DNA of 64,000 bases from Melanopsichium pennsylvanicum (taxonomy: Eukaryota; Basidiomycota; Ustilaginomycetes; Ustilaginales), in assembly GCA_900208305.1 (NCBI GenBank), contig OAPG01000001.1, positions 2,356,001 to 2,420,000 on the forward strand, given 5' to 3'. Positions 1-11,759 of the stretch are shown here, piece by piece. The notes under the pieces are model-generated. The model saw only the letters and a list, made by a program, of their open reading frames with translations. It made no database searches and was not told where the DNA came from. The position numbers and the translations under genes are program-made. How positions within the stretch are numbered: position 1 is the first letter of the stretch; the number at the start of each line of letters is the position of its first letter.

Positions 1-442
1 CTCTTGACCGGTGTATCGCGTAGCAGCTCCAGCTGCGCGACCAACCCTTATCCGAGGCTCAGAATTTCCAAACTAATGCATGAGGGTTCGGATCAGGTTA
101 CTCATCGGATCGCGCACCGATTTTCCTGCATCTGTCACCCTGTTTCTCGCCTCTGACACACACGCTGCAACCTCTCGGCAAAACGGCCCTTCCAGTCTTC
201 GATAATGATGCTGACGTGCGTTCTTTGGCTCGAGCCTTGATAGGTCGGAGCTCTGTTACCATTCCGTCGGACCCTTTTCTCGTACCCAATTTCGGGTTCG
301 TCCTTGTGATTTGTACAGTCTTCTATCCACTCTGAGCTCCAACTCAGTCACTTCCACGATATCGCAAAACACACTGTACATGTTGATGGTCATTTGATTG
401 ATACGGAGATTAGAGATACATGCTGGTGACGATGATTATCTG
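1..442. other. Left-edge intergenic segment, no gene called
   Basis: This stretch lies downstream of the PEX6 stop codon and reaches the left edge. Only short frames occur (for example 63 codons on the minus strand at 98-289), and none resembles a known protein. It may hold the 3' end or untranslated region of a neighbour outside the window, but nothing here proves that. Confidence 0.5.
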
Positions 443-3400
443 CTATACAGCCTTGCCTTTGCGCTTGGCGTGGCGTCGAGCTTCCGCAGCAACCTCATCT
501 TCGCCGTGAGCCTCCTCGGCCTTTGCCTTGCCCTTGCCCTTGTCAGCCTGCCTCTCAGACGCATCTTCTGGCTTGGTGTGAGCTGCAAGCAGCTGCTTGA
601 GTTCAGGCCCAGCCGCACCGTTGGGCATGGCCTTCTCCAATGTCGCCAACAGCCTGTGCTCGTCGGTAGTATTACCTCGTTGAGATGCCTCCTTTCCCTT
701 TTCCTGAGCGTCATCCTTCTTAGGACTTGAGAATTTCGCCTGAACTTCTCTGTAGTGTTGCATCTCCTGTTCACTGACTGAAGGTGTTAGCTCTCTCAAC
801 GCTGCCTCAAAGTCGCGCCTATTCACCTTGACCTCGATCTCGTCTGCGCTTGCCATTTCTGCTAGGTAGTACTGCGCCGTGAGCGGGTGAGGGTGTTCTT
901 TCCTGCCAGGCGTCGCATTGATCTCCTCAATCCTAGCATCCACCTCAGAGGCCTTCCTTGTCATCGCTTTGAGCATCGCGTCCGAGCACAGAGCGTAGAA
1001 ATCGGCTCCAGTCAAATTGAAAGGACACTGCTCGGCAATGCAGCCGAGATTCCCAACATCTGGGTCGAGCTTGAATTTGCGAGTAAGTGCCTGAAGGATG
1101 TTGAGCTGAGCAGCGTGTGTTTCCGAGACGGAAAGGTAGAGCATACGATCGAAGCGACCAGGTCGGAGCAAAGCTGGGTCCAGAAGATCCGGTCGATTGG
1201 TTGCACCGATGACAAAGACATCTGACCCTTCCGAGGATCCGGCCATGCCATCCAGCTCAGCGAGGAGTTGAGATACAATGCGATCCATAACACCTCCACT
1301 GTCGCCTTGGTTACCACGTTTTGGAGCAACCGAATCCAACTCGTCAAAAAAGATAACGCAAGGCTTAGCGTCGCGGGCACGTTGGAAGACGCGCCTGACA
1401 TTGGCTTCACTCTCACCAATATACATGTTGAGCAATTCAGGTCCTTTGACGGAGAAGAAGTTAAGCGAGCACGAAGTGGCCACTGCTTTGGCTAGCAGCG
1501 TTTTACCCGTACCTGGAGGGCCATAGAGGAGGATGCCGGACCTTTTCTTGAGTCCGTCACTGAACAGCTCCGGATGCTCGAGAGGGAGCTGAATCGTATC
1601 CAGTATGTCGGATTTTACTGAGGCCAAACCTCCCACGTCGTCCCACGTGACGTTAGGAATCTTTGGTGCGCCGATGGACTCCGAGTAGCTCGAACGGGCT
1701 TTGTTCAAGGCTTGGTCCAGGTCTGTGCCCGTGATAGCCAAACCTGCTAGGAACAGGTCCCTGTCGGACACTGTTGCAGCTGACGCGGGGAGTGCTTTCC
1801 GTACGCGGGTAACGGACATGAGCTTTGACCGAGATGCAAGGTTGACCAAATCCGCCGCGACCAATGCTGCTGTCTGAGTTGCCAGATTCTTGAGATCCAG
1901 ATCGGGACCAAGAATCGAGTCCTTCATCGTGATCTCGAGCATCGCGCGACGCTCAGCTTCATTAGGAGCGTTGAACGCCACTTCGTGCTTGAAACACCCC
2001 AGTACACCTGAGGGGCACTTGTCGGGATCGCTCGTGGTTCCAAACACAGCCACCGGAAGGCCACGGTCGGAGGAGGTGGCGCTCCACATCTCCTCAAAGC
2101 AGCTTGCCAACGCTGTTGCCAAAGGGGGCTCTTGGCCCGTCTCGAGAGCCTGACTCTTTCTTGCTAATGCTTCAATGTTGCGCAGCAAAAACATGCACGG
2201 CGCGCACTCGGCAGCTTTTTGGAACCTCGCACGCAGGATGCCTTCCGTGCGAACATCCGTGTCGGAGATCACATCGAAACAGTCTACTTCGACCAGCTGC
2301 ACACCCGCGGCCTTTGCTACCCACCGTGCGACGGTCTTCTTACCGCACCCTCGAGCGCCTTTGAGTAGAACGCTGAGGTGCAGGCCGAATCTGCCAGCGT
2401 TGCTCTGTAATGTCGCATTGAGCAGCGAGGAAAGCGTGGCATATGGACTCGAAGGGGCGATCAGCGGAGCAGTGAGAGTGCGCAACTCTGTCGAAGTGAG
2501 CTCTGTTGGCAAAGCGGGTGTGTCAGAAGAGACCCCTAACCAAGAATCGCAATCAGCCACCCTGCACTGCTCCACACCCGTCTGCACCATTTTAGTTACG
2601 TTCGGATCCACGATACATCCGAGCTCGCCGATTTGCGCTTGCAGACTGAGCGTGCGAATAGCTTCGTCCTTGTTCTCGGCTGCCGCGTTGTTGTCTGGAG
2701 CAACAAGCTCCGAGCGTAGGTCCGTCACTTTAAAGTACACTGTTGCAGTCTTGGCAGCACTTGAAGCGGAAGGAAGCTTGAGGTCATGAATGTCATCCGG
2801 TGCCGATTCCGAGCCCGCTTCTTGCTCGGCTTCACGGCCAGCGAAACGAGCTTTATTTGCTTCAATGGCAACTGCAATGATGTCGCCGTTGCGGCAGATA
2901 CGGCGACGGTTCTCGAAGAATGTACGAAGAGCATCGAGAAAGAGGCCCTGGTAAGCTCGATCGACGCTCAAGGGTCCGGCAACGCGGGCAATGCGGAGGC
3001 TCTCTGCAAAGGGCACGGGAACCGGACATGATCGAACGAGTGCTGAAAAGTCTTGTGATTGGTTGGACGGGCGGGATCCAAGTACACGGAGAACGACGCT
3101 GCGAGGCGAAGGGGAGAAGACTTGATCGCCAACGATGTTCTGTGCGAGCACTGGGGACATGTAGACAGTCGGAGAGCCATAGGTGGAGGCGGCGAGGTCC
3201 TGCGATGAAAGAACACGGACGAGCCTTATTCGTGAATGGTCTTCTGTACTGGCAGCCAGCCAATCGCCGTTGAACGCTCCGAGGGATGCCATATCCTTTT
3301 CGCTGGCTAGGACGACGTTTTCTTCATCGATATTGTCTTGTGCAGATCCCTTGAGGCAGGTCTCAGATGAGGTGAATGTTTGTGTGTACCAATGAGAGAT

Positions 3401-4327
3401 GGCAGCGTTGAGCGCTGAGGGCTCTTGAAGCTGCAGAAGTGTGCAGCGCTTCGCTCGGCTGCTGGATCTCGCAGCAGAAGATCTTAGCTTTCCATCTGTG
3501 GCTGGATCGATCGAGATATCGAAATTCGAAAAGTCCTCCAGGACAGTCTGTGCCAAGAAACGCTCATCAATCTCTAGATCATCCTCGTCCCGAAGCTCGT
3601 CAGCGCTGTTCGACCCTTGGTTAGCTGCCGACCCTGCGTCGCTGCCTGTGATGACGGAAAACGAGTCCTCAGTCATGCTAGAAATCATGGAGCTGTCGAG
3701 TTGATGTTCGTCCGTGCCGTCTGCTTGCAGTGTAAGAAGCACATCGGACGATTCGGCGGAAAAGACGCCTTGGAGCAACGGCTCCAGCATGATCACGCGG
3801 AGGGGAGCAGCCCAGGGACCGAGCTGTGGGCGAATTACCTGGCCTTGACGCAGAACCTTGCCATCCAGCTGCCGCATCAGCTCTTCCTGGTTGGTGTTTG
3901 CCGCATCGTAGCTTGACAACGACATCGCTTGGAGGTACACCAAGGATACATCGAGCAAAGTATGAGGCTCGATGGACACACGCCTGCCTTGTTCAGTACG
4001 GTAGCAGCGAGATGAGGATCCCAGAGCGCTCGCGATGCTCTTTGAAGCTTCGAGCCACAGACCCGACGTATCTTGTTGGCTCTTGACAGCATAGACGACC
4101 AGAGCCGGGATGTTCGAAAGACGAAGCGCTTTGCCCGAGGTAAGCCGCAAGCTGATGTTGATCTTGTTCGAGGTGTTTTGTATGGACGTGAATGCACTGG
4201 ACTGAGAATTTCGAAGCATGTCCCAAAGCGAAGCAGAGACAGCCACGACCTGGTCAGACTCTGCCTCTCGCTCGCCGACGACGAGGTCGGCGACTAGCTC
4301 ATGGCTGAGCAGCGCTGGAATCGTCAT
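443..4327 (-). CDS. PEX6: Peroxisomal biogenesis AAA ATPase Pex6
   Basis: Predicted 1294-residue double AAA+ ATPase. Pex6 pairs with Pex1 at the peroxisomal membrane and uses ATP to pull ubiquitinated Pex5 receptor back to the cytosol. The C-terminal AAA domain (D2) is canonical: Walker A GPPGTGKT near residue 936, Walker B CVIFFDELDS, and an arginine-rich second region of homology with NRPDLLDPALLRPGRFDR. The first AAA domain (D1) has a damaged P-loop, GARGCGKKT, near residue 657 and FLLRNIEAL where Walker B acidic residues should be; a weak D1 is normal for Pex6. The tail is Lys/Glu/Ala-rich and low complexity. The frame is open upstream to 4354, but the first ATG is at 4327, so I start there. 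No intron is needed. It is divergent from the HRP1-type gene. The Pex6 call rests on the degenerate-D1/strong-D2 pattern and length; a Cdc48-type ATPase would keep both domains. Confidence 0.9.
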   Translation of the reverse strand: MTIPALLSHELVADLVVGEREAESDQVVAVSASLWDMLRNSQSSAFTSIQNTSNKINISLRLTSGKALRLSNIPALVVYAVKSQQDTSGLWLEASKSIASALGSSSRCYRTEQGRRVSIEPHTLLDVSLVYLQAMSLSSYDAANTNQEELMRQLDGKVLRQGQVIRPQLGPWAAPLRVIMLEPLLQGVFSAESSDVLLTLQADGTDEHQLDSSMISSMTEDSFSVITGSDAGSAANQGSNSADELRDEDDLEIDERFLAQTVLEDFSNFDISIDPATDGKLRSSAARSSSRAKRCTLLQLQEPSALNAAISHWYTQTFTSSETCLKGSAQDNIDEENVVLASEKDMASLGAFNGDWLAASTEDHSRIRLVRVLSSQDLAASTYGSPTVYMSPVLAQNIVGDQVFSPSPRSVVLRVLGSRPSNQSQDFSALVRSCPVPVPFAESLRIARVAGPLSVDRAYQGLFLDALRTFFENRRRICRNGDIIAVAIEANKARFAGREAEQEAGSESAPDDIHDLKLPSASSAAKTATVYFKVTDLRSELVAPDNNAAAENKDEAIRTLSLQAQIGELGCIVDPNVTKMVQTGVEQCRVADCDSWLGVSSDTPALPTELTSTELRTLTAPLIAPSSPYATLSSLLNATLQSNAGRFGLHLSVLLKGARGCGKKTVARWVAKAAGVQLVEVDCFDVISDTDVRTEGILRARFQKAAECAPCMFLLRNIEALARKSQALETGQEPPLATALASCFEEMWSATSSDRGLPVAVFGTTSDPDKCPSGVLGCFKHEVAFNAPNEAERRAMLEITMKDSILGPDLDLKNLATQTAALVAADLVNLASRSKLMSVTRVRKALPASAATVSDRDLFLAGLAITGTDLDQALNKARSSYSESIGAPKIPNVTWDDVGGLASVKSDILDTIQLPLEHPELFSDGLKKRSGILLYGPPGTGKTLLAKAVATSCSLNFFSVKGPELLNMYIGESEANVRRVFQRARDAKPCVIFFDELDSVAPKRGNQGDSGGVMDRIVSQLLAELDGMAGSSEGSDVFVIGATNRPDLLDPALLRPGRFDRMLYLSVSETHAAQLNILQALTRKFKLDPDVGNLGCIAEQCPFNLTGADFYALCSDAMLKAMTRKASEVDARIEEINATPGRKEHPHPLTAQYYLAEMASADEIEVKVNRRDFEAALRELTPSVSEQEMQHYREVQAKFSSPKKDDAQEKGKEASQRGNTTDEHRLLATLEKAMPNGAAGPELKQLLAAHTKPEDASERQADKGKGKAKAEEAHGEDEVAAEARRHAKRKGKAV

Positions 4328-5016
4328 GGTTGTAGTAACCTCGATTGATATCAAACGGCTCCTTGCGACGAGGAAACTCAGCCGTGTTGGCGCGTTGCTG
4401 AAGCGAAGTTGCAGGTGATGATGAACGGATGATGTTGGGATCGGAAGAGGCTTTGAATTGGGATCCGTAGGACAGGCGAGCTTCTACCAGCGAGTGAGGC
4501 GGTCAATGCGCTCTGCCAACACTCCTTCGCATCCAAATGAAAGTGTGGAGAAGAAATGAGGCGAATTTGATGCGGTAAAGAAACGCAACCTTAACGGCTT
4601 TCACCTTGAGCGAGACAGCTATAACCGGACCGGGAACACCGGCGATATCTTGCACCGGTCTTCCATCTTTCTTTCCAGCTTTGACTTGCTGCACCATGTA
4701 ATGGCAAACTCCTCTTCATCCTTCCCATCAGAACGAGTCTGCACCACTCATGCTGGTATTTGCTCACAAAGTTGGGTGATAACGAGCAGGAAAGGCTCGC
4801 AGCTGCGACAGGTCTATCGGCCGGATGCCATTTAGATCTGTTAAGTCGAAGACTTGGCACCACACGTGACCTGAGCATGGGCCCTTAGAATTCGACTCGA
4901 GCTGCAAAAAGGAATTCCGAAAATAAGGGTCTCTGTGTCCTTCTCTCCGCCCCTTCATCCATTACCGAAGCTGCACTGTCCGCATACTCGACGGCTCAAG
5001 AGCATTCAAGCACAGC
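4328..5016. promoter_or_regulatory. Divergent promoter region between PEX6 and HRP1-type gene
   Basis: About 690 bp separates the two start codons. It contains a CACGTG E-box at 4863-4868, a candidate site for a Cbf1-type bHLH factor such as the one encoded at 29549. No supported coding sequence was found inside it; short frames on both strands look random. Confidence 0.45.
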
Positions 5017-7597
5017 ATGGCGAGCCAAGAAGACACAGACGACCTCTACGCCGACCTCTATGGAGGCGGCGGCGGAGAAGGCAACGTAGTTGACCTTGGC
5101 ACTAACGAAGATGCTGGCGAGAACAACGAGCAGGATCTCAGCGGTTACGACGAAGTGCACAAAAAAGAGACGAACAACAACGTCGACAGCATTGAAAACA
5201 AGCTAGATGATAGCAAGGCTTCGGCAGCTCCTAGCGGAGGCTCTTTCATCCCTCCACCTTCATCTGCGCAATTCCACCAGGCCGAAACTGGTTTGCAGAT
5301 CAAAGGCAGCTTCATCCCGCCGCCGGCTGCGAGCAATCAGGCTCACTCGCAGAGTGATGTCAGGGATTTGACCCCGGCGAGCCACAATGATGCTTCAAGT
5401 CAACCGCAATCTGGCTCTTACGAGGCGCAAGGCGAAAGTAACGGTCAGGATGGCGGGGCTGATGCCGGGGGCTCGGAGAATCGATCAATCATGCCCCATG
5501 AGATGCCCGAAGAAGGGTGAGTACCATGAACTTTCTGTCCTAGCAACTAATTTTCCCTTTAGTATCAACAAGCAACCGCCGTGAGCACTCGACGCGGGCC
5601 AATTTTGCCGCCTGCCTTGGCGCACATCGAATGGCAAGCGAGAATGCTTGATGCGATGCGCTTGCATCGACGAGAAAGGAAGCCGCGCGCTGTTCTTGCA
5701 TGCTACACGACGTGTTCGAGTGTGGCCATACGCTGGCCTGGTCACAGAGATTTAGCACCAGCGTCTGTTCGCGATGCACCTAGTGATCACTACTTCATCT
5801 CACCTTCAATACCATAGGCAGCACATTGACCATCTGAAATCGTTTACTTCTTGCTGTCATCATCGTCATCATCTTCATCATTGTCGTATCGTCACGGTCG
5901 TCATCATCGTATTCTACTACCTCTCCGATACCACTTCGACACGTCTTGATGATGGAATGTCATTTCGTTGCCTTTGCGCACGTCCCAAACCGTTCGACTG
6001 GATTGTACAATCTGGTTCACATTCTGGTGCAAAATGGCGTTTGATGCTTGGATGTTGTTTCATGAAAACAGAAAGATGTTCGTTGGCGGCTTGAATTGGG
6101 ACACCACCGAAGGTAGATATCACCGCAACCTCACCTACCAATTCCGCCGCCGCTACGATGCGACGTTGTCAGCCCGTGTGGCGAGCAAGGCCGGCTAGCT
6201 TGACATGTAGCAATAAGACTGACACACTCTGGTCCTGACTCTTTGTCCTTGGTTTCCGAATCCTTGAACGGCCTCGATCTTGAATCTCACCTTCAGATTC
6301 GCTCCGTCGCTACTTTTCTCAATTCGGTGAAGTTGGCCATTGCACCATAATGCGTGATAACCTCACGGGCCGATCGCGAGGTTTTGCGTTTCTAAACTTT
6401 GTCGATCCTAAGGCGGTCAATACGGTGATGGTCCGCGAACACTATCTCGATGGCAAAGTGGTGAGTATGATGTTTCAACATCCTCTTCTCGCTTCTCTTT
6501 GAGACTGCGGAACGACGCTAACCGAAATAAACTTGATTCTTTATACACAGATTGATCCGAAGCGAGCCATCCCTAGACCTCAGCACAGTCACCACCAAGG
6601 CGGTGGTGGCGCTCAAAGCAACAATTACAACAGTGGCGGTGGAGGCGGGAGTCACTCGGGCCAAAGTCAAAAGCTTTTTGTCGGTGGTCTTCCGCCGTCC
6701 GTCACACCAGCCTCATTCCGAAACTTCTTTGAGCAATACGGCACCCTTTCCGAATGCACATGTATGACGGATCGCGAGACTGGCAAGCCTCGTGGCTTCG
6801 GTTTCCTCACTTATGCCGATGATGCTTCTCTCGAGCGCGTACTCAGCACCCGCCCCATCGTGTTCGACGGCAAGGAGGTGGATGTCAAGCGCGCCCAGTC
6901 CAAGAACGATCCACAGTCGCTGCAGATGAGGAGACAACAGCGGACGGACCAACCCGGTATAGGCATGCAGCAGGGTGGAGGAAGGTATGGTATGGGTACG
7001 GGGAGCAACAACTTCAACGTAGGTGGCAACACTGGATGGGGTGGAATGAACCCAATGATGGGAATGGGTATGGGTGCGCAGGGCTTTGATCCCAGTGCAA
7101 TGGCTCAAATGTACCAGAACATGGGGTGGGGTGGTGCACAGGGTTGGAACCCACAGATGAATATGGCTTGGCAGCAGATGATGGCGTCGATGGGTGGCGC
7201 AGCCGCCGGTGGGGCTGGGATGGATATGAGCGCCATGATGAACATGGCCGGTATGAGTAACATGGGTAACATGGGCATGATGGGTGCAGGAATGGGAAGT
7301 ATGAGCCCGCCAATGAGGGCAGGAAGCTCGATGAGTCCTACCATGGGCTCGGCGGCTACCGCGATGCCAAAGGGTCCATCTGCAGATGGCGGCAGTGATA
7401 GGGGCGGATCAAGGTATCAGAGAGGCGGTAGCCATACCGCGGGCGGGGGTCGTCCAGGGCCGGGCTCCGGGTCGAGGGACGAGCGCGAGAGGTCGCCCAG
7501 GAGCGGTAGCGCTTCCAACTGCGGGAGAGAACGCAGCCCGAATCGCGCAGGTGGCAATGGCAGATATGATAATGGCAACCGCGACAACAGGTACTGA
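5017..7597 (+). CDS. HRP1: HRP1/Nab4-type RNA-binding protein with two RRMs
   Basis: Spliced model: exons 5017-5516, 6072-6112, 6297-6460 and 6551-7597, giving 583 residues. All junctions keep frame. Hrp1 (cleavage factor IB) binds mRNA 3'-end signals and shuttles between nucleus and cytoplasm; the similarity suggests the same role here. The first RRM is assembled across three introns: KMFVGGLNWDTTE (RNP2), SLRRYFSQFGEV, then RGFAFLNFVD (RNP1) and REHYLDGKVIDPKRAIPRP. The second RRM starts near residue 275 with QKLFVGGLPP and has RGFGFLTYAD as RNP1. The N-terminus is acidic with two GSFIPPP motifs; the C-terminus is rich in Gly, Met, Asn and Arg, typical of hnRNP tails. Exon 2 is only 41 bases, and its following donor is the weak GTAGAT. 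The 555-base first intron is the least certain part. Convergent with the next gene. Confidence 0.88.
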
Positions 7598-7839
7598 TCG
7601 GCGTGTTGCAATCCAGGGTCAGTCTCACTTGTGTGTATCTCTGTCTAGCAGCAATGTAATTCAGTTGTTTTTGTGCGGAACGGTAAGGTCTCTCTCGTCT
7701 GTGACTTGACACAAGCCCGGTGCTTGATTTCGTAGGCTCTCCAGAGAGAACAAGCACATTAAGGACAGCCATGTACCATCATCACGTGTCTTATTCAGTC
7801 GAGGGGTTGGATTCGCTACAGTGAAACAATCGCTGAAGC

Positions 7840-9006
7840 TTACTTGGTGGTGGTGGCTTGCTTTGCCGCCTCATCCAACTTCTTCTCGATATCCAGTCCG
7901 ATCAACACGTCCAACGTCCTGACGAACCACCACCTGCCACACTCTGCCTCCTCATCGCTATCCTTCTTTGCATCTTCCAGTGGGAAGCCTACATGTTCCG
8001 CTACCTTCTCAGCTAACTTTCGAGTTGCGTGCTTGCGACCTTTCTGCACATCTCCTTCCGAAATCAAATCAAACTTTACCGCTGCGTTTAGCGCCCTCTC
8101 GTCGGCAAAGGGGAACACAGAGCCCCACTGAGATTGGACGCGACGAAGGAAGATTTCGACACCTCCGGGACCGAGGCCGTTGATCTCTTTGATGAGAACC
8201 TCTTTTACTTGCTCCGCAACTTCGAACGAACCGTCTTTGTTGGAGGTTTGATCGACAGCTTTGTCCAGAATGGGCCTGAGACTGGCCTGGGCTGCCTTGT
8301 CATCGCCACAAAGGGAAACAATGCCGTCGGCAAGGCTGCCGAGCTGGACAGCGGTCTTCTCTTTATGCTGCGTCCTAGCTTCCCACAGTGCAGCTCTCCT
8401 GCCTTCGTTCTCTGCATTTATCAAGTCGTCGGCCGTTCTGAAATAGAAAGGCTTGTTGAGCAAGGTCTCGATCGTCCTCAGTCCCAGCCTATGAGAGATG
8501 GGCTTGCTGAGCAAAATGGCACACATCAGCGTTTGGAACGCAGTCAGGTCCGAGTTCGGGTAAGACAGGTGTCCTTCACCACCCGCACCTTCTCGTTTGT
8601 TTTCGTAAGGCTCGGGAGGAATTCTGACCGTCTCACCACCTTCTTCGGCAGTGTCCTTCTCTCCTTTCCCGTCAGAAATGTCGGGGTTGGACAGAGACCA
8701 AGCGGCGTCGGAGTGGAGCCAGGTGAGGGCATCAGAATAAGATTCGAGTTTGGACTGTTGCACTTCGAGGATTGAGTCTACGTCAGAGTTGGGGATGGCA
8801 TTGGAAGTTTTGGGCTTCTTGGGCATGGGTTCCTCGCCAGCGTTGCCGTTCTTGGTTTCACCAGAATCTTCTTCCTTCTTGGGTTCAGACTCGACCTTAG
8901 AATCGTGCTTGGACTCGACCTCATCGTTGGGTCGCTTAGCACCCTTTGCATCTTTGCTGTTGTCCCCAGCGGACTCGGCCTTCGATTGTCTCCTAGTGGC
9001 CACCAT
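7840..9006 (-). CDS. Helix-hairpin-helix DNA glycosylase-like protein
   Basis: A 388-residue protein. The frame extends upstream to 9165, but the ATG at 9006 begins MVATRRQSK, followed by a charged, disordered N-terminal third with Lys/Glu tracts and PKKPKT, which looks like a nuclear localisation signal. The rest is predicted helical. INGLGPGGVEIFLRRVQ around residue 290 resembles the helix-hairpin-helix turn of HhH-GPD (endonuclease III-like) folds, and upstream TAFQTLMCAILLSKPISHRL resembles their opening helices. I do not see the four-cysteine iron-sulfur cluster of Nth or an evident catalytic lysine, so glycosylase activity cannot be claimed. Homologues I associate with this pattern are uncharacterised fungal proteins. 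It is convergent with the HRP1-type gene (242 bp between stops). Confidence 0.7.
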   Translation of the reverse strand: MVATRRQSKAESAGDNSKDAKGAKRPNDEVESKHDSKVESEPKKEEDSGETKNGNAGEEPMPKKPKTSNAIPNSDVDSILEVQQSKLESYSDALTWLHSDAAWSLSNPDISDGKGEKDTAEEGGETVRIPPEPYENKREGAGGEGHLSYPNSDLTAFQTLMCAILLSKPISHRLGLRTIETLLNKPFYFRTADDLINAENEGRRAALWEARTQHKEKTAVQLGSLADGIVSLCGDDKAAQASLRPILDKAVDQTSNKDGSFEVAEQVKEVLIKEINGLGPGGVEIFLRRVQSQWGSVFPFADERALNAAVKFDLISEGDVQKGRKHATRKLAEKVAEHVGFPLEDAKKDSDEEAECGRWWFVRTLDVLIGLDIEKKLDEAAKQATTTK

Positions 9007-11759
9007 GACGAAGATCTGATGAGTGGAAAATACAGTTGGAAGGGATGGCTGATGAGGTTGCTTTTGGAGGGATGAAAAGGAGATGTGCTCATAAATACAA
9101 GGTGCTCCACAGAAACAAGTGCACGATGCTAAGGCAGGATGCAAGGAGTATTGTACGCCGTGCATTCGATCATCTTGAGGATCACCGAGAGGATTTGCAA
9201 GTTAGCGGAGAGCTTCGAAAGACGTCAAATGACGCCCGAGCCTTACTCATCCTCGATCTCGCTGCTCCAGTATCGGGTGACGGCGTATCCCTCGCGTGAA
9301 GTGCTCCTTAGGGTTAGAGAGAGGTCTAGGGAGTCGTCACTTTTGAAACACCACAGCTGCATCAGAATGTGGAGTAAGTGTTTCACTCAATTGTTACGGC
9401 GACACTTGAAACACACAACGGAATGAGGTGCTCGGGTCTCGGGTCTAACAATCGTAATCAATTTGCGGGCTGCTGCACTGTCGATCCTAAACGTGCATCA
9501 TTTGAGACATCAAGGGGCAGATGTTGCAATTTTGCTTCGGCTTCTGTTCTAGCTAAATTGAGACCGCGACGTAGCTTTAGATGCTCTACTGATTCACCTA
9601 CAGCTCGACGAGGCTGAGCTTTGTTTCCCCTTTTCAACTCAGGGGCTTCGGAATCATGTTGTCCATGGCAGGAACAACGCGAACTGCGATCATCTCTGCT
9701 TCTTGATAAAGCTTCTTCACCCCATTGAATGGGTTCTCCCATAAAGTGGACTGACCTGCAGAGGTCCTTTTCATGTGTTTATCCTGACGTTTCCGAAGCT
9801 GAGAGCGTATACTGTAGAGATTGCACGATAAGGCCCATGAGTTGGTCGAAGCATACAGCTTGAAAGAATAGGAAAGCGTGCGATAACACAAACATCAAGC
9901 CCAACCTCGTGTATTCTCAACTCAAAATCCGAAAAGAAGGGTCCCGTTCAGGGTGCTGTGAATTGAGAGCTGTACAGGAACGCAAAAGAACAAGGCAAGG
10001 CAACGAGGCGAAGGTGAAAGTGAAGAGTGGAGCAAGATGCTGGACAAGCAAACAGTCAGACAGGAAGCGGTGGCGCGTGGTGAACAAGATTCGTCAGATG
10101 GTTTGGTAGAGTGTGACACAAACCTGCAGTGCAGCGCTGCAGACCCGTACACTGCAGCCTCGCATAGCGTGTGATCTGCATCTTTATTCTTCCACAACTC
10201 CAGTCCTTCTTGAAGTTTTCCCCCCTCATACTGTCTTGTTCCATCAATTCTCGAAAGAATCTCGTACGCTTGACAGCTTCTCAACACCGACATGGACCAT
10301 CTCAAGAGCGGACGCGGAAAGTCCATATGCAATGCAGTCAGTTGGCGAGACCTCGCCTTATGAAAAAAATGACAGGATGAATGCTTTCGGTCCGTTGACT
10401 CGGACCCGTGTGAACTTGTGGCTGCTTTCGTACGACGGCAACGAGCAACAAGTACGACGACGATCGCATCCAACATGCTTGTGTACAGTACACACATCAG
10501 ACAAAGAAAGACATGCTGCTGCAGCGGCGTGCGTGATCGATGATTCCGATAGGCCGGTCAATACAGGAGGTGAGCAGAGAGAGCAGAGAGGAAAGAAGAA
10601 CAGTTTATTTTAGCCTGCTGACAAGGCTCGAACCCAACACAGGGGTTGGGATGAGAATGTGTGGCTGTATGTGCGCTCGAAAGGGATGCGGAAACAAATC
10701 CATAAATCCTTTGGTCGCTTGCCTGCTTGGTTTTTACCAGCAACTGGGGAGTGCTGAATAGCTGACTTTGAGTTAGCTCTGTACCGCAATATTCCGCTGC
10801 TTCTTGGCTGAAGTTGAAGCCCACCTTGCGAGGCAGACTTTTTTTTTTGTGTCAATTTGAGCTTTTCGGAAAGGCGCTTCCAGCTGGGTGTACCGTATGC
10901 CCGCTTGATGGAGATTCATTTTCGTGTTCACCTGTGCGGTTGCACACACGCGTAGCAAAAGTCAAAAACAAGATGTGATTTCCTGTTTGACTGCTTCATA
11001 TTGCATCTAGAAAAGGAGCATCCACTTCACTTTTGGTGCTGCAAAATTTGCGTCAAGGCTCGACCCCTCGGCGGCCAATTTAAAATCAATTATATTTTCG
11101 GGTGGCTGCTTCTCTCCACCCGTATGGTCGCGCGTCACTCGAACAGAGGGCTCGGCTAAGTTAGTGGGACGCTAGACCAACACTTAGCATATGGCCAGTC
11201 GCTTTTGACTTGGCTATGCAGTACCCTTTTGGTCCCAACTCCGAGGTCTAGAGTTAATCCCATTTTAGCTGGCTGGCTGGCTGGCTTGCGGTTTGTCCGG
11301 CCTGCTGTATTAGCGCCTCACTAAATTTGAGGCCCCTGGCCGCAGCAGCACACTCCTCCCTGCTCGTCGTTCAATCCCTGGCTGTTCTCTCCTTCACCCA
11401 CTTTCTACACCATCAAACCAAGCTATTTGTTCGCTCCACCATCAGCATCTATACCCCATCTCAAGCAAATATATCCATGCGCAACACGCCAAAACAGGCA
11501 GCATCCATCGGCCCAGATCCACCTTTCGCTCGCATCAATTGCACGCATACATCCAGCCTCTCGTACTCAAATAGAACTCTTAAAGGATTCTGCACTGGTG
11601 CAATTGCACAGCTTTGCCTGTGGAATTCATTTCGTTCACTCGTAAGCACCTTTTACGTCGCTTGATCAAATTCTGCTAGACATTCTCCAACAGGCAAGGA
11701 GCCTTAGTCATTGCTATGGACATTTTGTTCGCCAACACTGCATACCCTCAACCAACCTG
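9007..11759. other. Long divergent intergenic region
   Basis: About 2.75 kb between two divergent start codons. I see no frame with recognisable protein features; the longest, 191 codons on the minus strand around 9922-10497, is unlike any family I know. The 3' part (about 11330-11760) probably is transcribed leader of the RhoGEF gene: it has a good donor GTAAGC at 11642 and an acceptor AACAG ending at 11693. Confidence 0.5.
11642..11693 (+). other. Candidate 52-base leader intron of the RhoGEF gene
   Basis: The stretch begins GTAAGC and ends CCAACAG, 66 bases before the ATG at 11760. Removing it also joins an upstream open frame, with an ATG at 11477, in phase to the RhoGEF frame. It is therefore either a 5' untranslated intron or an intron inside a longer coding sequence. 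Confidence 0.5.

Noticed and set aside
9922..10497. 191-codon minus-strand frame
   Set aside because: No family resemblance, no good start context and odd composition.
10622..10660. tRNA-like GGTTCGAGCC on the minus strand
   Set aside because: The T-arm stem does not pair properly and I found no D-arm or acceptor stem in the expected places.
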